From positions 1 through 64,000 of the forward strand of contig NZ_JAMBOO010000007.1 of NCBI RefSeq assembly GCF_023715895.1: DNA of 64,000 nt, written 5' to 3'. Of this stretch, positions 18,011 through 27,263 are shown one piece after another. The notes under the pieces are model-generated. The model ran no database searches. It saw only the letters and a program-made list of their open reading frames with translations, and was not told where the DNA came from. Numbering within the stretch: the stretch's first letter is position 1; each line of letters begins with the position of its first letter. The DNA comes from Domibacillus indicus (GTDB taxonomy: Bacteria; Bacillota; Bacilli; Bacillales; Domibacillaceae). Position numbers and translations under genes: made by a program.

Positions 18011-19670
18011 ATTGAACAAAAAATTAGCGCCGCATTCCCCTTCAAAATCTTCGATTTAGTGGGGGTTAGGCGCTAAGGTCTTTATTTCCCTGTTCTTCTA
18101 TATATTTTTTCATTACACCGATTGCCGGTTCTTGCTTATAACCACTCATACTGATTCTCTTTTTATTTTACAAGTGATTTCCATTTTGATACGATCAACG
18201 TATTATAAGGACTAAAAAATGGAAAGGAGGGTTTGATCATGAAAGTTGCGAAGTCACTGCTGCACAAAATCACAAACCAGACGGAAATCTTCAATGCTAC
18301 ACTGGATATTTATAATGATGCCCTGTCTTTCATCATTCAAGTGATCGACAAAGAGTTTGATAATACCGACGAACTGACAACTAAATCAATTGTACCTGCA
18401 GTAGAAAAACTGATTCACGCAACCAAATCAAACCCTCAACCTAAATACAAAGAGTTTAAGGATCGTTTTTACAAATTTCCGTCCTACTTCCGCCGAAGTG
18501 CCATTGCTTCTGCTTTTGGCAAAGTAAAGAGCTTTCGCTCTAACTATCAAAATTGGCAAGAAGAGCAGAAATACGCTCTTTCCGAAGGAAAAAAGTTTAA
18601 GAAACAGCCTCCGCGCCTGCAGGCGGAACATAAAGAATTCCCTGTTTTTTATCGCGGAAACATGTTCAACAGGACGTCTGATACGACTGCACAAATCAAG
18701 GTATTTCACCAGAATGACTGGGTATGGACAAATATCGAATTTAAAGAGCAGGACCTTTATAAACGCGGTGTCTGGGAATGGAAAGAGAACAACCCTAAGC
18801 TGATTAAACGGGGAAAGAAATTCTTCCTTTCCATTAGCTATGAAAATAAAGTCACTTTAACAAAAACACCTATTCAAGAGCAAAAAGTATGTGCAGTAGA
18901 TCTCGGACTGACGAATTCTGCCGTTTGTTCAATTATCGATGCAAAAGGCACTGTCTTAGGCCGGATATTTATTGACCAGCCTAAAGAAAAAGACCGTCTG
19001 CAGACGCTAACGAACAAACTGCGGAAAGCCCAGCGGGCAAGCGGCCGTATTCATGCACCAAATTTTTGGCGGCAGATCAATAGGTACCAGCAGCATATTG
19101 TCCGCCACACTAGCCATGAAATTGTCAAATTTGCAACAAAGCATAGCTGTGACGTCATCGTATTTGAATACTTGGGCAGAATGAAAATCCCAAAAGGGTT
19201 CTATGGAGCCAGGAAACTTCGTTTCAAGCTTCACGGGTGGCGAAAAATAGGCATCCAGAACAAAGTGGAAGAAATGGCGCATTGCCTAGGCATGCGCATT
19301 TCCCGGATCAATCCGCGAAACACCAGCGCCCTGGCGTTCGACGGCTCTGGAAAGGTGGAACGAAACCCGAAAAAAGACCTTGCCGTATTTTCAACAGGCA
19401 AAGTCTATCATGCGGATTTATCTGCTTCTTATAATATTGGAGCCCGCTATTTCATTCGGGCTTTTCAAAAATCCACTTCGGAAACGAAATGGTTGTCACT
19501 TCAGGCAAAAGTTCCTGAGCTGGCAATAAGGACATCGCAGACCTTGTCTTCGTTCATTAGTCTCCATCATGCACTCGGGCTTCCGGAGGAAGCTTAATCC
19601 GCTGATGTTGTACTGTATTCAAGATAAGGGATGCTCCATCAAAATCTTTGATTTAGGTGGAGAGGTTCAC
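18011..19670 (+). mobile_element. TnpB-only IS200/IS605-type element, family E, copy 1
   Basis: Boundaries come from comparison with the second copy at 51583-53242: identity starts at ATTGAAC and ends at GGTTCAC. The left end carries a subterminal palindrome, TTAGCGCC...GGCGCTAA (about 18024-18076). The right end carries CTCCATCAAA...TTTGATTTAGGTGGAG. There are no terminal inverted repeats and no target duplication. No tnpA is present, so transposition would need a Y1 transposase elsewhere. The right end and the tnpB 3' region would encode the omega RNA, with the guide taken from the flank after 19670. A terminator-like hairpin (17937-17976) lies about 35 bp before the left end. Confidence 0.85.
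18239..19597 (+). CDS. tnpB: TnpB RNA-guided nuclease homologue (family E)
   Basis: 452 residues from the ATG at 18239 (GGAAAGGAGGG just upstream; a TTG two codons earlier is less well placed). RuvC residues are present: Asp221 in AVDLGLTNSAV, Glu310 in IVFEYLGR, Asp393 in YHADLSASYNIGARY. The four zinc-finger cysteines that usually sit between the last two are missing: the stretch after NPRNTS reads ALAFDGSGKVER with no Cys. TnpB proteins cut DNA next to a transposon-associated motif using the omega RNA. About 96% identical to the copy at 51811. Confidence 0.85.
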   Translation: MKVAKSLLHKITNQTEIFNATLDIYNDALSFIIQVIDKEFDNTDELTTKSIVPAVEKLIHATKSNPQPKYKEFKDRFYKFPSYFRRSAIASAFGKVKSFRSNYQNWQEEQKYALSEGKKFKKQPPRLQAEHKEFPVFYRGNMFNRTSDTTAQIKVFHQNDWVWTNIEFKEQDLYKRGVWEWKENNPKLIKRGKKFFLSISYENKVTLTKTPIQEQKVCAVDLGLTNSAVCSIIDAKGTVLGRIFIDQPKEKDRLQTLTNKLRKAQRASGRIHAPNFWRQINRYQQHIVRHTSHEIVKFATKHSCDVIVFEYLGRMKIPKGFYGARKLRFKLHGWRKIGIQNKVEEMAHCLGMRISRINPRNTSALAFDGSGKVERNPKKDLAVFSTGKVYHADLSASYNIGARYFIRAFQKSTSETKWLSLQAKVPELAIRTSQTLSSFISLHHALGLPEEA

Positions 19671-19854
19671 TACAGCACTACCTTGATTGATAATTTAGTA
19701 TTTAAAATGACCGTTTACATTAGAATAGGTTTTTCAAATAAAATCACCTTTCATCCTGCGTCCAAATGTATTTAGGTTACACTTAAAATAAATAAAAAGG
19801 ATAATTAGCCATCAAAATGGACTAATTACCCTCTAAATGAGTATCTACATTTAA

Positions 19855-19983
19855 TTATTCGAACACCGTTTTTCTTTCTTCTCTGCACTGTTCACAAATA
19901 TGCAGCACTCTAGAAGGATTGTTTTCTGCGTCTGCTTCTTGATTGGGTTCTTCAACCGCACCACAGATTTCACATATTTTCAT
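19855..19983 (-). CDS. small CxxC/CxxC zinc-binding-like protein, 42 residues
   Basis: Starts at the ATG overlapping the end of the HMA-like gene (13-bp overlap) and encodes MKICEICGAVEEP, then HICEQCREERK. Two CxxC pairs 22 residues apart suggest a zinc ribbon. Last gene of the formate dehydrogenase operon. Short proteins of this type (DUF2197-like) are common in Bacillaceae without assigned function. An AT-rich hairpin (about 19798-19830) downstream may end transcription. Confidence 0.65.
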   Translation of the reverse strand: MKICEICGAVEEPNQEADAENNPSRVLHICEQCREERKTVFE

Positions 19984-20233
19984 GTGACTCATTTATCTCC
20001 TTCACATTTAGTTTATTCTCATCATCCGAGTAAATCGTAAAGCCAGAATCAACAATCGCCTGCTCAAAATCTTGGGAAGACGCCATACGTTCATCGTACG
20101 TAAAGACGGCTTCATTCTTTTCTAAATTGATTTCCGCCTGCCCGATGCCCCAAACCGAAAGAAGGGCATCTAAAACTGTATCTGCATCTCTCATGCTGTG
20201 CATATCTTTCACCATAATTGAACCTGACTGCAT
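19970..20233 (-). CDS. HMA-fold-like small protein lacking the metal-binding CxxC
   Basis: 87 residues. The pattern SIMVKDMHSMRDADTVLDAL, then VWGIGQAEINLEKNEAVFTYD and FEQAIVDSGFTI matches heavy-metal-associated (CopZ-like) domains in strand/helix order. The loop that should be M-x-C-x-x-C reads MHSMRD, so it cannot bind copper in the usual way. The ATG at 20233 has AAAGG 9 nt upstream; an earlier ATG at 20242 is too close. It follows the DUF1641 gene with a short overlap, so it belongs to the formate dehydrogenase operon. Function unknown; perhaps a protein-protein module. Confidence 0.65.
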   Translation of the reverse strand: MQSGSIMVKDMHSMRDADTVLDALLSVWGIGQAEINLEKNEAVFTYDERMASSQDFEQAIVDSGFTIYSDDENKLNVKEINESHENM

Positions 20234-20238
20234 TTGTT

Positions 20239-20748
20239 TCATCCTTTCTTATCTTGTTCGTGGTGGGAAGGCTGAACAAAAGCCGTACCCAGCCCTTCCA
20301 TAAAAGCTGCCATAGCTGCGATCGACGCTTTTATTTCCGGGCTTTTTAGTTTTTTCCGCATCTTCCATAAGCTTTGAGGTTCTTCCTGCTGGCCTGCCTC
20401 AGCCATTTTTTGAAGCCCGAGGCCGACTCCTCTCATCATCTTATCGGTCTGTTCTGGCGAAAGCGAGCCAAGGAATTTAGCGCCGTTCATGCCATTTTTA
20501 ATCACATTGTGCATGAAGGGCTGGTTGATCTGCTGAATCGCAATAGCACCGACTTCTGTACGGTTCTCCAGCATCCCTCTCAGCGCATCGTAAATCCCCA
20601 TTTCCTGAAGGCCTTTCATTAATTGAATCATGCCAAGGACAGCTTCTTTGTTTTCCGTAAGCTCACGCATAATTTCGGCTGCAGCCTGTGCTTGTTCTTC
20701 CTGCTGGTCAGGAACTCTTTTGCTGATTTTCCGGATAGCTTGTGCCAT
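20239..20748 (-). CDS. DUF1641 protein, YrhD-like formate dehydrogenase partner
   Basis: 169 residues, alpha-helical, with the DUF1641 core: ELTENKEAVLGMIQLMKGLQ, then MGIYDALRGMLENRTEVGAI and SLSPEQTDKMMRGVGLGLQ. In B. subtilis the homologue YrhD is encoded beside the formate dehydrogenase YrhE, and DUF1641 proteins are regarded as accessory subunits. The gene overlaps the 3' end of the dehydrogenase by about 40 bp in another frame. The ATG at 20748 has AAGGGGG at 6-nt spacing. Confidence 0.85.
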   Translation of the reverse strand: MAQAIRKISKRVPDQQEEQAQAAAEIMRELTENKEAVLGMIQLMKGLQEMGIYDALRGMLENRTEVGAIAIQQINQPFMHNVIKNGMNGAKFLGSLSPEQTDKMMRGVGLGLQKMAEAGQQEEPQSLWKMRKKLKSPEIKASIAAMAAFMEGLGTAFVQPSHHEQDKKG

Positions 20749-23701
20749 GTTCATCCCCCTTAATAATCATCTCATTAATTGGTGTAAAGTCTGTCCGATT
20801 CCACTTCTCTTCCACTTTTACGCTGATCTGCGGCACCCTGTTTCCATACCGGTGATTGTGTTTCGGCAGCGGCGGCTCTCCTTTTTGTTCAAGCACTTGC
20901 ATTTTTACACCCATTTCCTTATAAGCCGGTGTATGCGTAATATAATCATGGTAGCTGCTCGTTAAATAGTTAACAGCTTCGTTATCTTCGCGTGTATTCA
21001 TCGGCAGATACAATTCATTGCCTTTCACCCGGTCGGTCACCATTACCCTTACTTCTACATACCCATACGGAGAGGTCAGGCCGACTAACGTGCCGTCCTC
21101 AAGATTCCGTTCTTTCGCCAGTTCTGGGGAAACCTCAAGCCATACATCCGGTACTTTGTGGTTCAGCCCTTTGCTCCGGTGCGTCATGTTTCCTTCATGG
21201 AAATGCTCAAGAATACGGCCATTATTTAAATGTAGATCGAAGTCTGCACCTGCTTGGAATGGCGGTGTCCAGTCAACAGGAACAAGTCTTGCTTTTCCAT
21301 CTGGAAACGCAAAGTTTTCCGTATACAGAAGAGGTGTATCTGTTCCATCCGCTGCAACAGGCCATACAAGAGACTTGAACCCTTCCAGGCGTTCGTAGTT
21401 AACACCTGCAAAGAGTGGAGCGAGAGAAGCGGCTTCATCCATAATTTCACTTGGATGTTTGTAGTTCCAGTTTGCACCGAATCGGTTGGCCACCAGCTGG
21501 AAAATTTCCCAATCAGGCTTCGAATCTCCAAGCGGCTCCATCACTTTATAAAAACGCTGAATTCTTCTTTCTGTATTCACAAATGTCCCGTCTTTTTCAA
21601 GGCTTGGCGCTGCCGGCAGGATAACGTCAGCAAACTGGGCCGTTTTGCTGAAGAAAATGTCCTGCACAACGAAAAACTCCAGTTTTTCAAAAGCATTTTG
21701 TACAAAATTAGAATTCGCATCGACGAGTGCCATTTCTTCACCAAATAAATACAATGCTTTCAAACGGTCGTCCTGCATCGCTTCTACCATATGGTGGTTA
21801 TCATGGCCAGGTTCTGTTGGAAGCGGCGTACCCCATGCTTTTTCATACCGCTCACGCACACTCGCATCCTGTACAGGCTCATAGCCTGGGAACCAAGCTG
21901 GCATTGTACCGAAATCACAAGCTCCCTGCACATTATTATGCCCGCGAAGCGGATAAGCTCCTGTACCTGTGCGCCCATAATTTCCTGTAATCAAAAGAAG
22001 ATTGGAAATCGCTGTACTCGCATCTGTGGCTCCTTTATGCTGGGTAATGCCCATCGCCCACAGGGCGCAAACAGATTTAGCTTCGTGAATCATGGTGGCA
22101 ATCTGTATCATCGTCTCCTGCGATAACCCGGTTTGTTCTTCAGCATAAGCCAATGTAAATTTATCAAGCGATTTTACGTACTCATCCAGGCCATTTACTC
22201 TGTTTTGAAGAAATTCTTTGGCTTCCCAGCCCATATCCAGAATGTACTTCGTAACCGCACTAATCCAGATAATATCGGTGCTTGGCTTTGGATGTACAAG
22301 CAGATCCGCCCGCTGTGCGAGCTCGTGCTCCCGTATGTCGGCCACCAACAATTTCTGCCCGTGGAGCTTATGAGCTCGTTTAATACGAGTAGCCAGAACA
22401 GGGTGGGATTCAGCAGGATTCGCGCCAATGACTATGATCAGCTCCGCTGAAGAAATATCATGAATCGTCCCTGCATCTCCTCCGCGCCCGACTGTCCGAA
22501 GCAGCCCGGCTGTTGCAGGAGACTGGCAGTAGCGCGAGCAGTTATCGACATTATTGGTTCCCATTACACTGCGGGCAAACTTTTGAAACAAATAATTTTC
22601 TTCGTTAGAGCATTTGGATGAAGCAATATATCCAATGGAATCAGGCCCGTACTGCTCTTTCACATAGCCAAGCTTTTCCTGGATTAAGTCAAGCGCTTCT
22701 TCCCATGTAGCTTCAACAAATTCATCGCCTTGACGAATTAACGGCTTTGTCAATCTCTCCTCGCTGTTTACAAAATCCCATCCCCACTTGCCTTTTACAC
22801 AGGTAGAGATTCCATTAACAGGCGCTTCTTCAAGCGGCTCGATTTTTAAAATATCCCGGTCTTTTGTCCATACTTCAAAACTGCATCCGACTCCGCAATA
22901 CGTACAGACGGTTTTGGTTCTTTTAATACGAGATTTTCTCATCGCTGCTTCCACTTCGGATATGGCAAAAATCTCTTTATAGCCCGGTTCTACTTCTTTC
23001 GTCATGTCAATCATCGGTCCAAGAATTTTAGGCGGGATGGCCGTTAAGTAGCCGGCTTCTCCAAGCATCGATTTTTCCATCAAAGCGTTACAAGGGCACA
23101 CATTCACACAGTGTCCGCATGATACGCAAGATGACTGGTCAATAGGTACATCATTGTCCCAAATGACCCGGGGTACTTCGCGGCTCCAGTCAATTGTCAG
23201 CGTTTCATTTACCTGCAAATCCTGACAGGCCTCTACACATCGTCCGCACAGAATGCACTGATCCGGTTCGTAGCGGTAAAAAGGATGGGAATTGTCCGGC
23301 GGGTATGGCTTTGCCTTGAATGGATACTTTTGATGGGAAAGCCCCATATGCTCAACCGTATTATGTACGGTGCAGTTTCCATTATTGTTGTCACATACCG
23401 TGCAGTACAGCTCATGGTTTTTTAAAATTCTTGACATGCCCTCGTACTGCGCTTCCTGTACAAGAATCGATTCTGTGTCCACAACCATACCAGGCTCTGC
23501 TTTCGTTACACAGGATCGAACCAGAGCGCCGTTTACACTTACATAGCATGTATCGCACGTCTGGATACTGCCAAGCGTAGGCGTATAGCAGATACTAGGT
23601 ACAAATACGTTTTCCTCTCTCACAACCTCGAGGACGGTTTGCCCAGGCTTTGCCCGGTACGATTTGCCGTTGATTTCGATCGAAAAATCCGGTTTATTCA
23701 T
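20708..23701 (-). CDS. molybdopterin-dependent formate dehydrogenase alpha subunit (YrhE/FdhF-like)
   Basis: 997 residues. Order of domains: a 2Fe-2S ferredoxin-like N-terminus (about 1-80; CYTPTLGSIQTCDTC), a His-Cys cluster loop, two 4Fe-4S motifs (CILCGRCVEACQ and CVSCGHCVNVCPC, about 150-210), the 4Fe-4S motif of the Mo subunit (CTYCGVGCSFEV...CVKGKWGW), then the bis-MGD domain. The active-site ligand is Cys, not Sec, in NCSRYCQSPATAGLL near residue 400. It oxidises formate to CO2, probably NAD-linked and cytoplasmic. The ATG at 23701 follows GGAGG. Upstream by 36 bp is the FNT channel, and downstream is YrhD-like. Confidence 0.93.
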   Translation of the reverse strand: MNKPDFSIEINGKSYRAKPGQTVLEVVREENVFVPSICYTPTLGSIQTCDTCYVSVNGALVRSCVTKAEPGMVVDTESILVQEAQYEGMSRILKNHELYCTVCDNNNGNCTVHNTVEHMGLSHQKYPFKAKPYPPDNSHPFYRYEPDQCILCGRCVEACQDLQVNETLTIDWSREVPRVIWDNDVPIDQSSCVSCGHCVNVCPCNALMEKSMLGEAGYLTAIPPKILGPMIDMTKEVEPGYKEIFAISEVEAAMRKSRIKRTKTVCTYCGVGCSFEVWTKDRDILKIEPLEEAPVNGISTCVKGKWGWDFVNSEERLTKPLIRQGDEFVEATWEEALDLIQEKLGYVKEQYGPDSIGYIASSKCSNEENYLFQKFARSVMGTNNVDNCSRYCQSPATAGLLRTVGRGGDAGTIHDISSAELIIVIGANPAESHPVLATRIKRAHKLHGQKLLVADIREHELAQRADLLVHPKPSTDIIWISAVTKYILDMGWEAKEFLQNRVNGLDEYVKSLDKFTLAYAEEQTGLSQETMIQIATMIHEAKSVCALWAMGITQHKGATDASTAISNLLLITGNYGRTGTGAYPLRGHNNVQGACDFGTMPAWFPGYEPVQDASVRERYEKAWGTPLPTEPGHDNHHMVEAMQDDRLKALYLFGEEMALVDANSNFVQNAFEKLEFFVVQDIFFSKTAQFADVILPAAPSLEKDGTFVNTERRIQRFYKVMEPLGDSKPDWEIFQLVANRFGANWNYKHPSEIMDEAASLAPLFAGVNYERLEGFKSLVWPVAADGTDTPLLYTENFAFPDGKARLVPVDWTPPFQAGADFDLHLNNGRILEHFHEGNMTHRSKGLNHKVPDVWLEVSPELAKERNLEDGTLVGLTSPYGYVEVRVMVTDRVKGNELYLPMNTREDNEAVNYLTSSYHDYITHTPAYKEMGVKMQVLEQKGEPPLPKHNHRYGNRVPQISVKVEEKWNRTDFTPINEMIIKGDEHGTSYPENQQKSS

Positions 23702-23737
23702 TCGTCTTCCTCCGTTACATTTCGTTGAACTTGTCAA

Positions 23738-24547
23738 TCATGCTTTGTAGGTCTCTTTTTTATCAGAGAGCGTTGTTGGGTCAGCTTTTAAATAAGCAAG
23801 CCAGTAAATCAGGGCCACAAACAGGGCGCCGCCGGCCGCATTTCCAAGAAAGACAGGAACGAAGTTTTGTATGTAGTCTCCCCAGTCAGCGTGGCCGGCA
23901 AAAATGGCGGCTGGAATAATGAACATATTAGCTACGACGTGCTGAAAACCAATCGCTACAAAGCCCATAATCGGAAACCAAACGGCCAGTATTTTCCCGC
24001 TTATATCTTCTGCGCCATACGACTGCCAAACCGCCAGTCCTACGAGCCAGTTACAGCCAATCGCGGAAAAAAAGCTTTGCCAAAATTCTGTTTCTATTTT
24101 CGCCTCAGCCGTGTGGATTGTTTTATCTAAAAAAGGGCCCGTTTCGGTTAGTCCAACCAGATGGCCAAACACGTAGGCGACAAACAGCGCACCGACAAAG
24201 TTACTGACTGTAATCCAAAACCAATTGGCAAACAGCTGGCGGGCAGTGATCTTTTTATGCAAACACGCAATCGTGACTGCCACCATATTGCCGGTTAACA
24301 GTTCACCTCCCGCGACAATGATTAACACGAGGCCAAGCGGAAAAACGGCTGCGCCTAGAAATGACGCAAATGATCCCCACTCTGCCGGCAAATCACCGGT
24401 GACCCGAATGGAAAGAAGGTAGCCGATTGAAATAAAGGCTCCGCCTAAAAAACCTAATGGGAGCATGCTTTGGAGCGGAAGCTCTGCTTTTGTTTTGCCT
24501 GTTTCAACAGCGATCTGTGCAATTTTTTTCGGGGGCTGAAATCCCAT
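23738..24547 (-). CDS. formate/nitrite transporter (FNT family, YrhG/FocA-like)
   Basis: 269 residues, six membrane helices of the FNT pentameric channel fold. Family signatures are visible: GGAFISIGYLLSI in the first helix region, FPLGLVLIIVAGGELLTGNM, and LFVAYVFGHLVGL with an N-terminal-half break. It moves formate (or nitrite) across the membrane. Being the first gene of the operon with formate dehydrogenase, formate import is the likely job. RBS TAGGAGG upstream of ATG. Confidence 0.92.
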   Translation of the reverse strand: MGFQPPKKIAQIAVETGKTKAELPLQSMLPLGFLGGAFISIGYLLSIRVTGDLPAEWGSFASFLGAAVFPLGLVLIIVAGGELLTGNMVAVTIACLHKKITARQLFANWFWITVSNFVGALFVAYVFGHLVGLTETGPFLDKTIHTAEAKIETEFWQSFFSAIGCNWLVGLAVWQSYGAEDISGKILAVWFPIMGFVAIGFQHVVANMFIIPAAIFAGHADWGDYIQNFVPVFLGNAAGGALFVALIYWLAYLKADPTTLSDKKETYKA

Positions 24548-24602
24548 TGGAAAATCCTCCTAATCTTTACAAGCAATATTGTTTGCTGATTTAGGAGAAA
24601 TT

Positions 24603-24860
24603 ATGAGTGTTTTTAATTTATTAAAGAAAGAAGGAATGAAAATGGATAAAGGAGTTTTATTGCAGCGTGTACAGGCGATGATTGTTTCATCCACGAAAAA
24701 GCCAAAGCAGATGATTCTTTCTACAGTCAAAATGGCAGATTTATTAGGTGTTTCGCCGGAAGAAATCAGCCAGGGGTTAAATGAGCTTGTAAAGGAAGGA
24801 CGTTTAAAGCAGTCGAAACTCAAAGAGGCGCCTTATCATGAGGTTTATTTCCTGCCTTAA
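24603..24860 (+). CDS. small winged-helix-like protein, divergent from the FNT gene
   Basis: 85 residues. TTAGGAG lies 7 nt before ATG. The middle reads ILSTVKMADLLGVSPEEISQ then GLNELVKEGRLKQSKL, a helix-turn-helix pattern with a following wing-like segment. Only 55 bp separate it from the FNT start, and this gap contains AGCAA/TTGCT half-sites. It could regulate the formate operon; I do not recognise a named family. Confidence 0.6.
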   Translation: MSVFNLLKKEGMKMDKGVLLQRVQAMIVSSTKKPKQMILSTVKMADLLGVSPEEISQGLNELVKEGRLKQSKLKEAPYHEVYFLP

Positions 24861-25936
24861 TCATGCGCGTGTTAGAGGAAAATGATACAGAAGCAAAATG
24901 TGGTGCAAGCGGCATTCTCTTTTTGAATAGATAGAGCACAATAAGAGTTCTGCCACTTGGCCATACAAGGTTACATTCAGTTGGTGCGGCAGCAAAGCTT
25001 TCTCACGTTTTCTCATTCAAGGATCGGCTTATATGAACAAGCTGCCTGATCCCTTCTCTGATTTTTGTTTCGTTCATATAGGAATAGGTTAACCGAATTC
25101 TTGAGCGATCCTGGCCATACGGATCAAAATAAACGCCTGGCACAAAGGAAACCGACTGCTCAATGGCTCTTTTCAACAAATGGCTGCCATCTATATGGTC
25201 AGGGAGCTCTACCCACAGATTCAGCCCTCCTTTAGGGCTTTCCCACTTCCAATTGATCCCGGACAGTTCCTCTTCCATAATTTTTTTCCGGATTTGCAGA
25301 GCAATTCTCAGCTTGCTAAAATGCTGCTGCATTCGTTCAGAGTGAAAAAAGTGCAGAAAGATCTTTTGATTCAGCAGCGGGGAACCGTTGTCTGCCAGTG
25401 ATTTGACGGTGATCAATGACTGCCTTAAAGCCGGCGGGCAAAGTACTGCCGCAACCCGGAGGCCCGGTGATACATATTTGCAGAAGCTTCGAACATAAAT
25501 AACAGATCCTGCCGTATCAAATGTATAAACAGGCGGTGCTGCCTGCTTTTCAAAATAAATATCCGGATAAGCATCGTCTTCCACGAGCAGGCAGTAATAC
25601 TGTTCAGCAAGCTCTACCAGTCTTTTCAGCTGGAAAACCGGCACTACATAGCCGGTCGGATTATGAAACGTCGGGTTTATATAAAAAAGTCTTGGCTTAT
25701 AGGTTTTCATACAGTACTCGATCCAATCGAGATCATATCCGTTTTCTGTTATATCGACCGCTATAATATTAGCTCCATGGTTTTTAAACGTATCAATGGC
25801 GGCACTGTAGATCGGCCGTTCAAACAGCACTGTATCTCTTGGTTTCACAAAGGCCAGGGCAATCAAATGAATCGCCTGCTGAGATCCGGTCGTAATGAGA
25901 ACATTTTCAGGTGCTGCGTATGTTTTATGTATGTTC

Positions 25937-26120
25937 TTGAACTACCACCCACTTACCTGACGGTTGAAGTGGGGGATTCCTGGGCAAGGGGATCTTCGAC
26001 CCCCAGTAATCAGGCTAACCCCGTATTCCAACGGTTTTATGACCAATCTTAAATAGACTGAAGTGAAAGAAGCCGAAGGGCTTCTTTTTTAATATTCAGG
26101 CTCGCATTCAGGTCCCGGTC
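25937..26120 (-). ncRNA. predicted omega RNA (right-end RNA) of element C copy 1
   Basis: By analogy with known TnpB systems, the RNA spans the tnpB 3' end and the right-end hairpins up to 25937, followed by about 16-20 nt of guide from the flanking gene. The 5' limit is a guess; only the hairpin CCCCCACTTCAACC...GTAAGTGGG and the position relative to tnpB are seen. Confidence 0.4.
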
Positions 26121-27263
26121 GTGACGCACACCGCAGGACGGACACTCCCACACCCGGACAGCGAGATTTTTTACATCCTTATGCTGGTGCCCGCACCCGG
26201 AACAGAACTGGCTTGATGGGAAGAACGGATCGACTTTTATGATCGTCCGTCCGTACCACTTCGCTTTGTAAGCGAGCATTTCGTTGAACCTCGACCATGA
26301 CGCATCGTGAATCCCCTTGCTTAGTTTTTTGTTTTGGACAAGATTCTTCACTGACAAATTCTCCACCGCGATCACTTGGTTTTCATGAACGAGCCTGGTC
26401 GTCAGCTTGTGAAGAAAATCTTCTCTTGTGTGTTTGATTTTTTCGTGCAGTTTAGCAATCTGGGCTTTATTTTTTCCCCACGATTTCGAACCTTCTTTTT
26501 TACGTGCAAACGCACGCTGAAGAAAGGCTAACCGTTTTTCGTATTTTTGATAGTATTTCGGGTTGGCAATGGATTCACCGTTGGAGAGCACGGCAAACTC
26601 TTTTAGTCCCAGGTCAATGCCAACGGCATCGTTGGTGCTTGGTTTGTACGGGGAATAAGACATCTCGCAAATGACCGAAATAGAATACCGGCCGGTGCTG
26701 CTGCGACGCACGGTGACACGCTTAATGTCACCTTCAATGTTTCGGGACTTGGAAAAACGAATCCAGCCGAGTTTCGGCAGCTGAATGCGATTGTCCACGA
26801 TTTTAATATTGTGATTTGTCATTTTGGTTGTGTAGCTTTGGACCGGGTTTTTCTTGCTTTTAAATGTCGGATGGCCCTTAAAGTCATACGCCGTTGGCGT
26901 ATAGCCTTCTGCACATTTTTTTGCGGCTCGTTTTTTTAATTCTTTTTTCGGCTGTTCCTTATATTTTTTGAATCCTTCGTACTGATATTCGATGCTTGCC
27001 TGAAGTGCAATACTGTCAGAATCAGACAACCATTTGAACGTTTCTTTTAGCCCAGGGAGAAGCTTTTTAGCAGCTGTTTCTGTATACCGTTTTTTTGTTT
27101 TTTCGAAACTCTTGATGTTTTCATTTAATATATAATTGTAGACAAACCGGCAGCAGCCGATCGTTTGGTTAATCAGTTGCTTTTGCTCGTCACTTGGATG
27201 GATTTTAAACCGAAAGGCTTTAAAATGAAGGTTCTTTGTTTCATCTGTTTTGGTTTTCATCAT
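26049..27263 (-). CDS. tnpB: TnpB RNA-guided nuclease (family C)
   Basis: 404 residues from the ATG at 27263 (GGGGTGGGG just upstream). An N-terminal OrfB HTH-like region begins AFRFKIHPSDEQKQLINQ. RuvC residues are intact: Asp217 in VGIDLGLKEF, Glu301 in IAVENLSVKN, Asp384 in HDRDLNASLNI. The zinc finger CSGCG...CPSCG (Cys354, 357, 374, 377) is complete. Nearly identical to the copies at 35202 and 46633, which suggests recent activity. It lies inside the MocR gene in the same orientation. Confidence 0.92.
   Translation of the reverse strand: MMKTKTDETKNLHFKAFRFKIHPSDEQKQLINQTIGCCRFVYNYILNENIKSFEKTKKRYTETAAKKLLPGLKETFKWLSDSDSIALQASIEYQYEGFKKYKEQPKKELKKRAAKKCAEGYTPTAYDFKGHPTFKSKKNPVQSYTTKMTNHNIKIVDNRIQLPKLGWIRFSKSRNIEGDIKRVTVRRSSTGRYSISVICEMSYSPYKPSTNDAVGIDLGLKEFAVLSNGESIANPKYYQKYEKRLAFLQRAFARKKEGSKSWGKNKAQIAKLHEKIKHTREDFLHKLTTRLVHENQVIAVENLSVKNLVQNKKLSKGIHDASWSRFNEMLAYKAKWYGRTIIKVDPFFPSSQFCSGCGHQHKDVKNLAVRVWECPSCGVRHDRDLNASLNIKKEALRLLSLQSI

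Noticed and set aside
20992-23580. Many plus-strand frames opposite formate dehydrogenase
   Set aside because: Antisense shadows of a well-supported coding sequence, without ribosome binding sites or domains.
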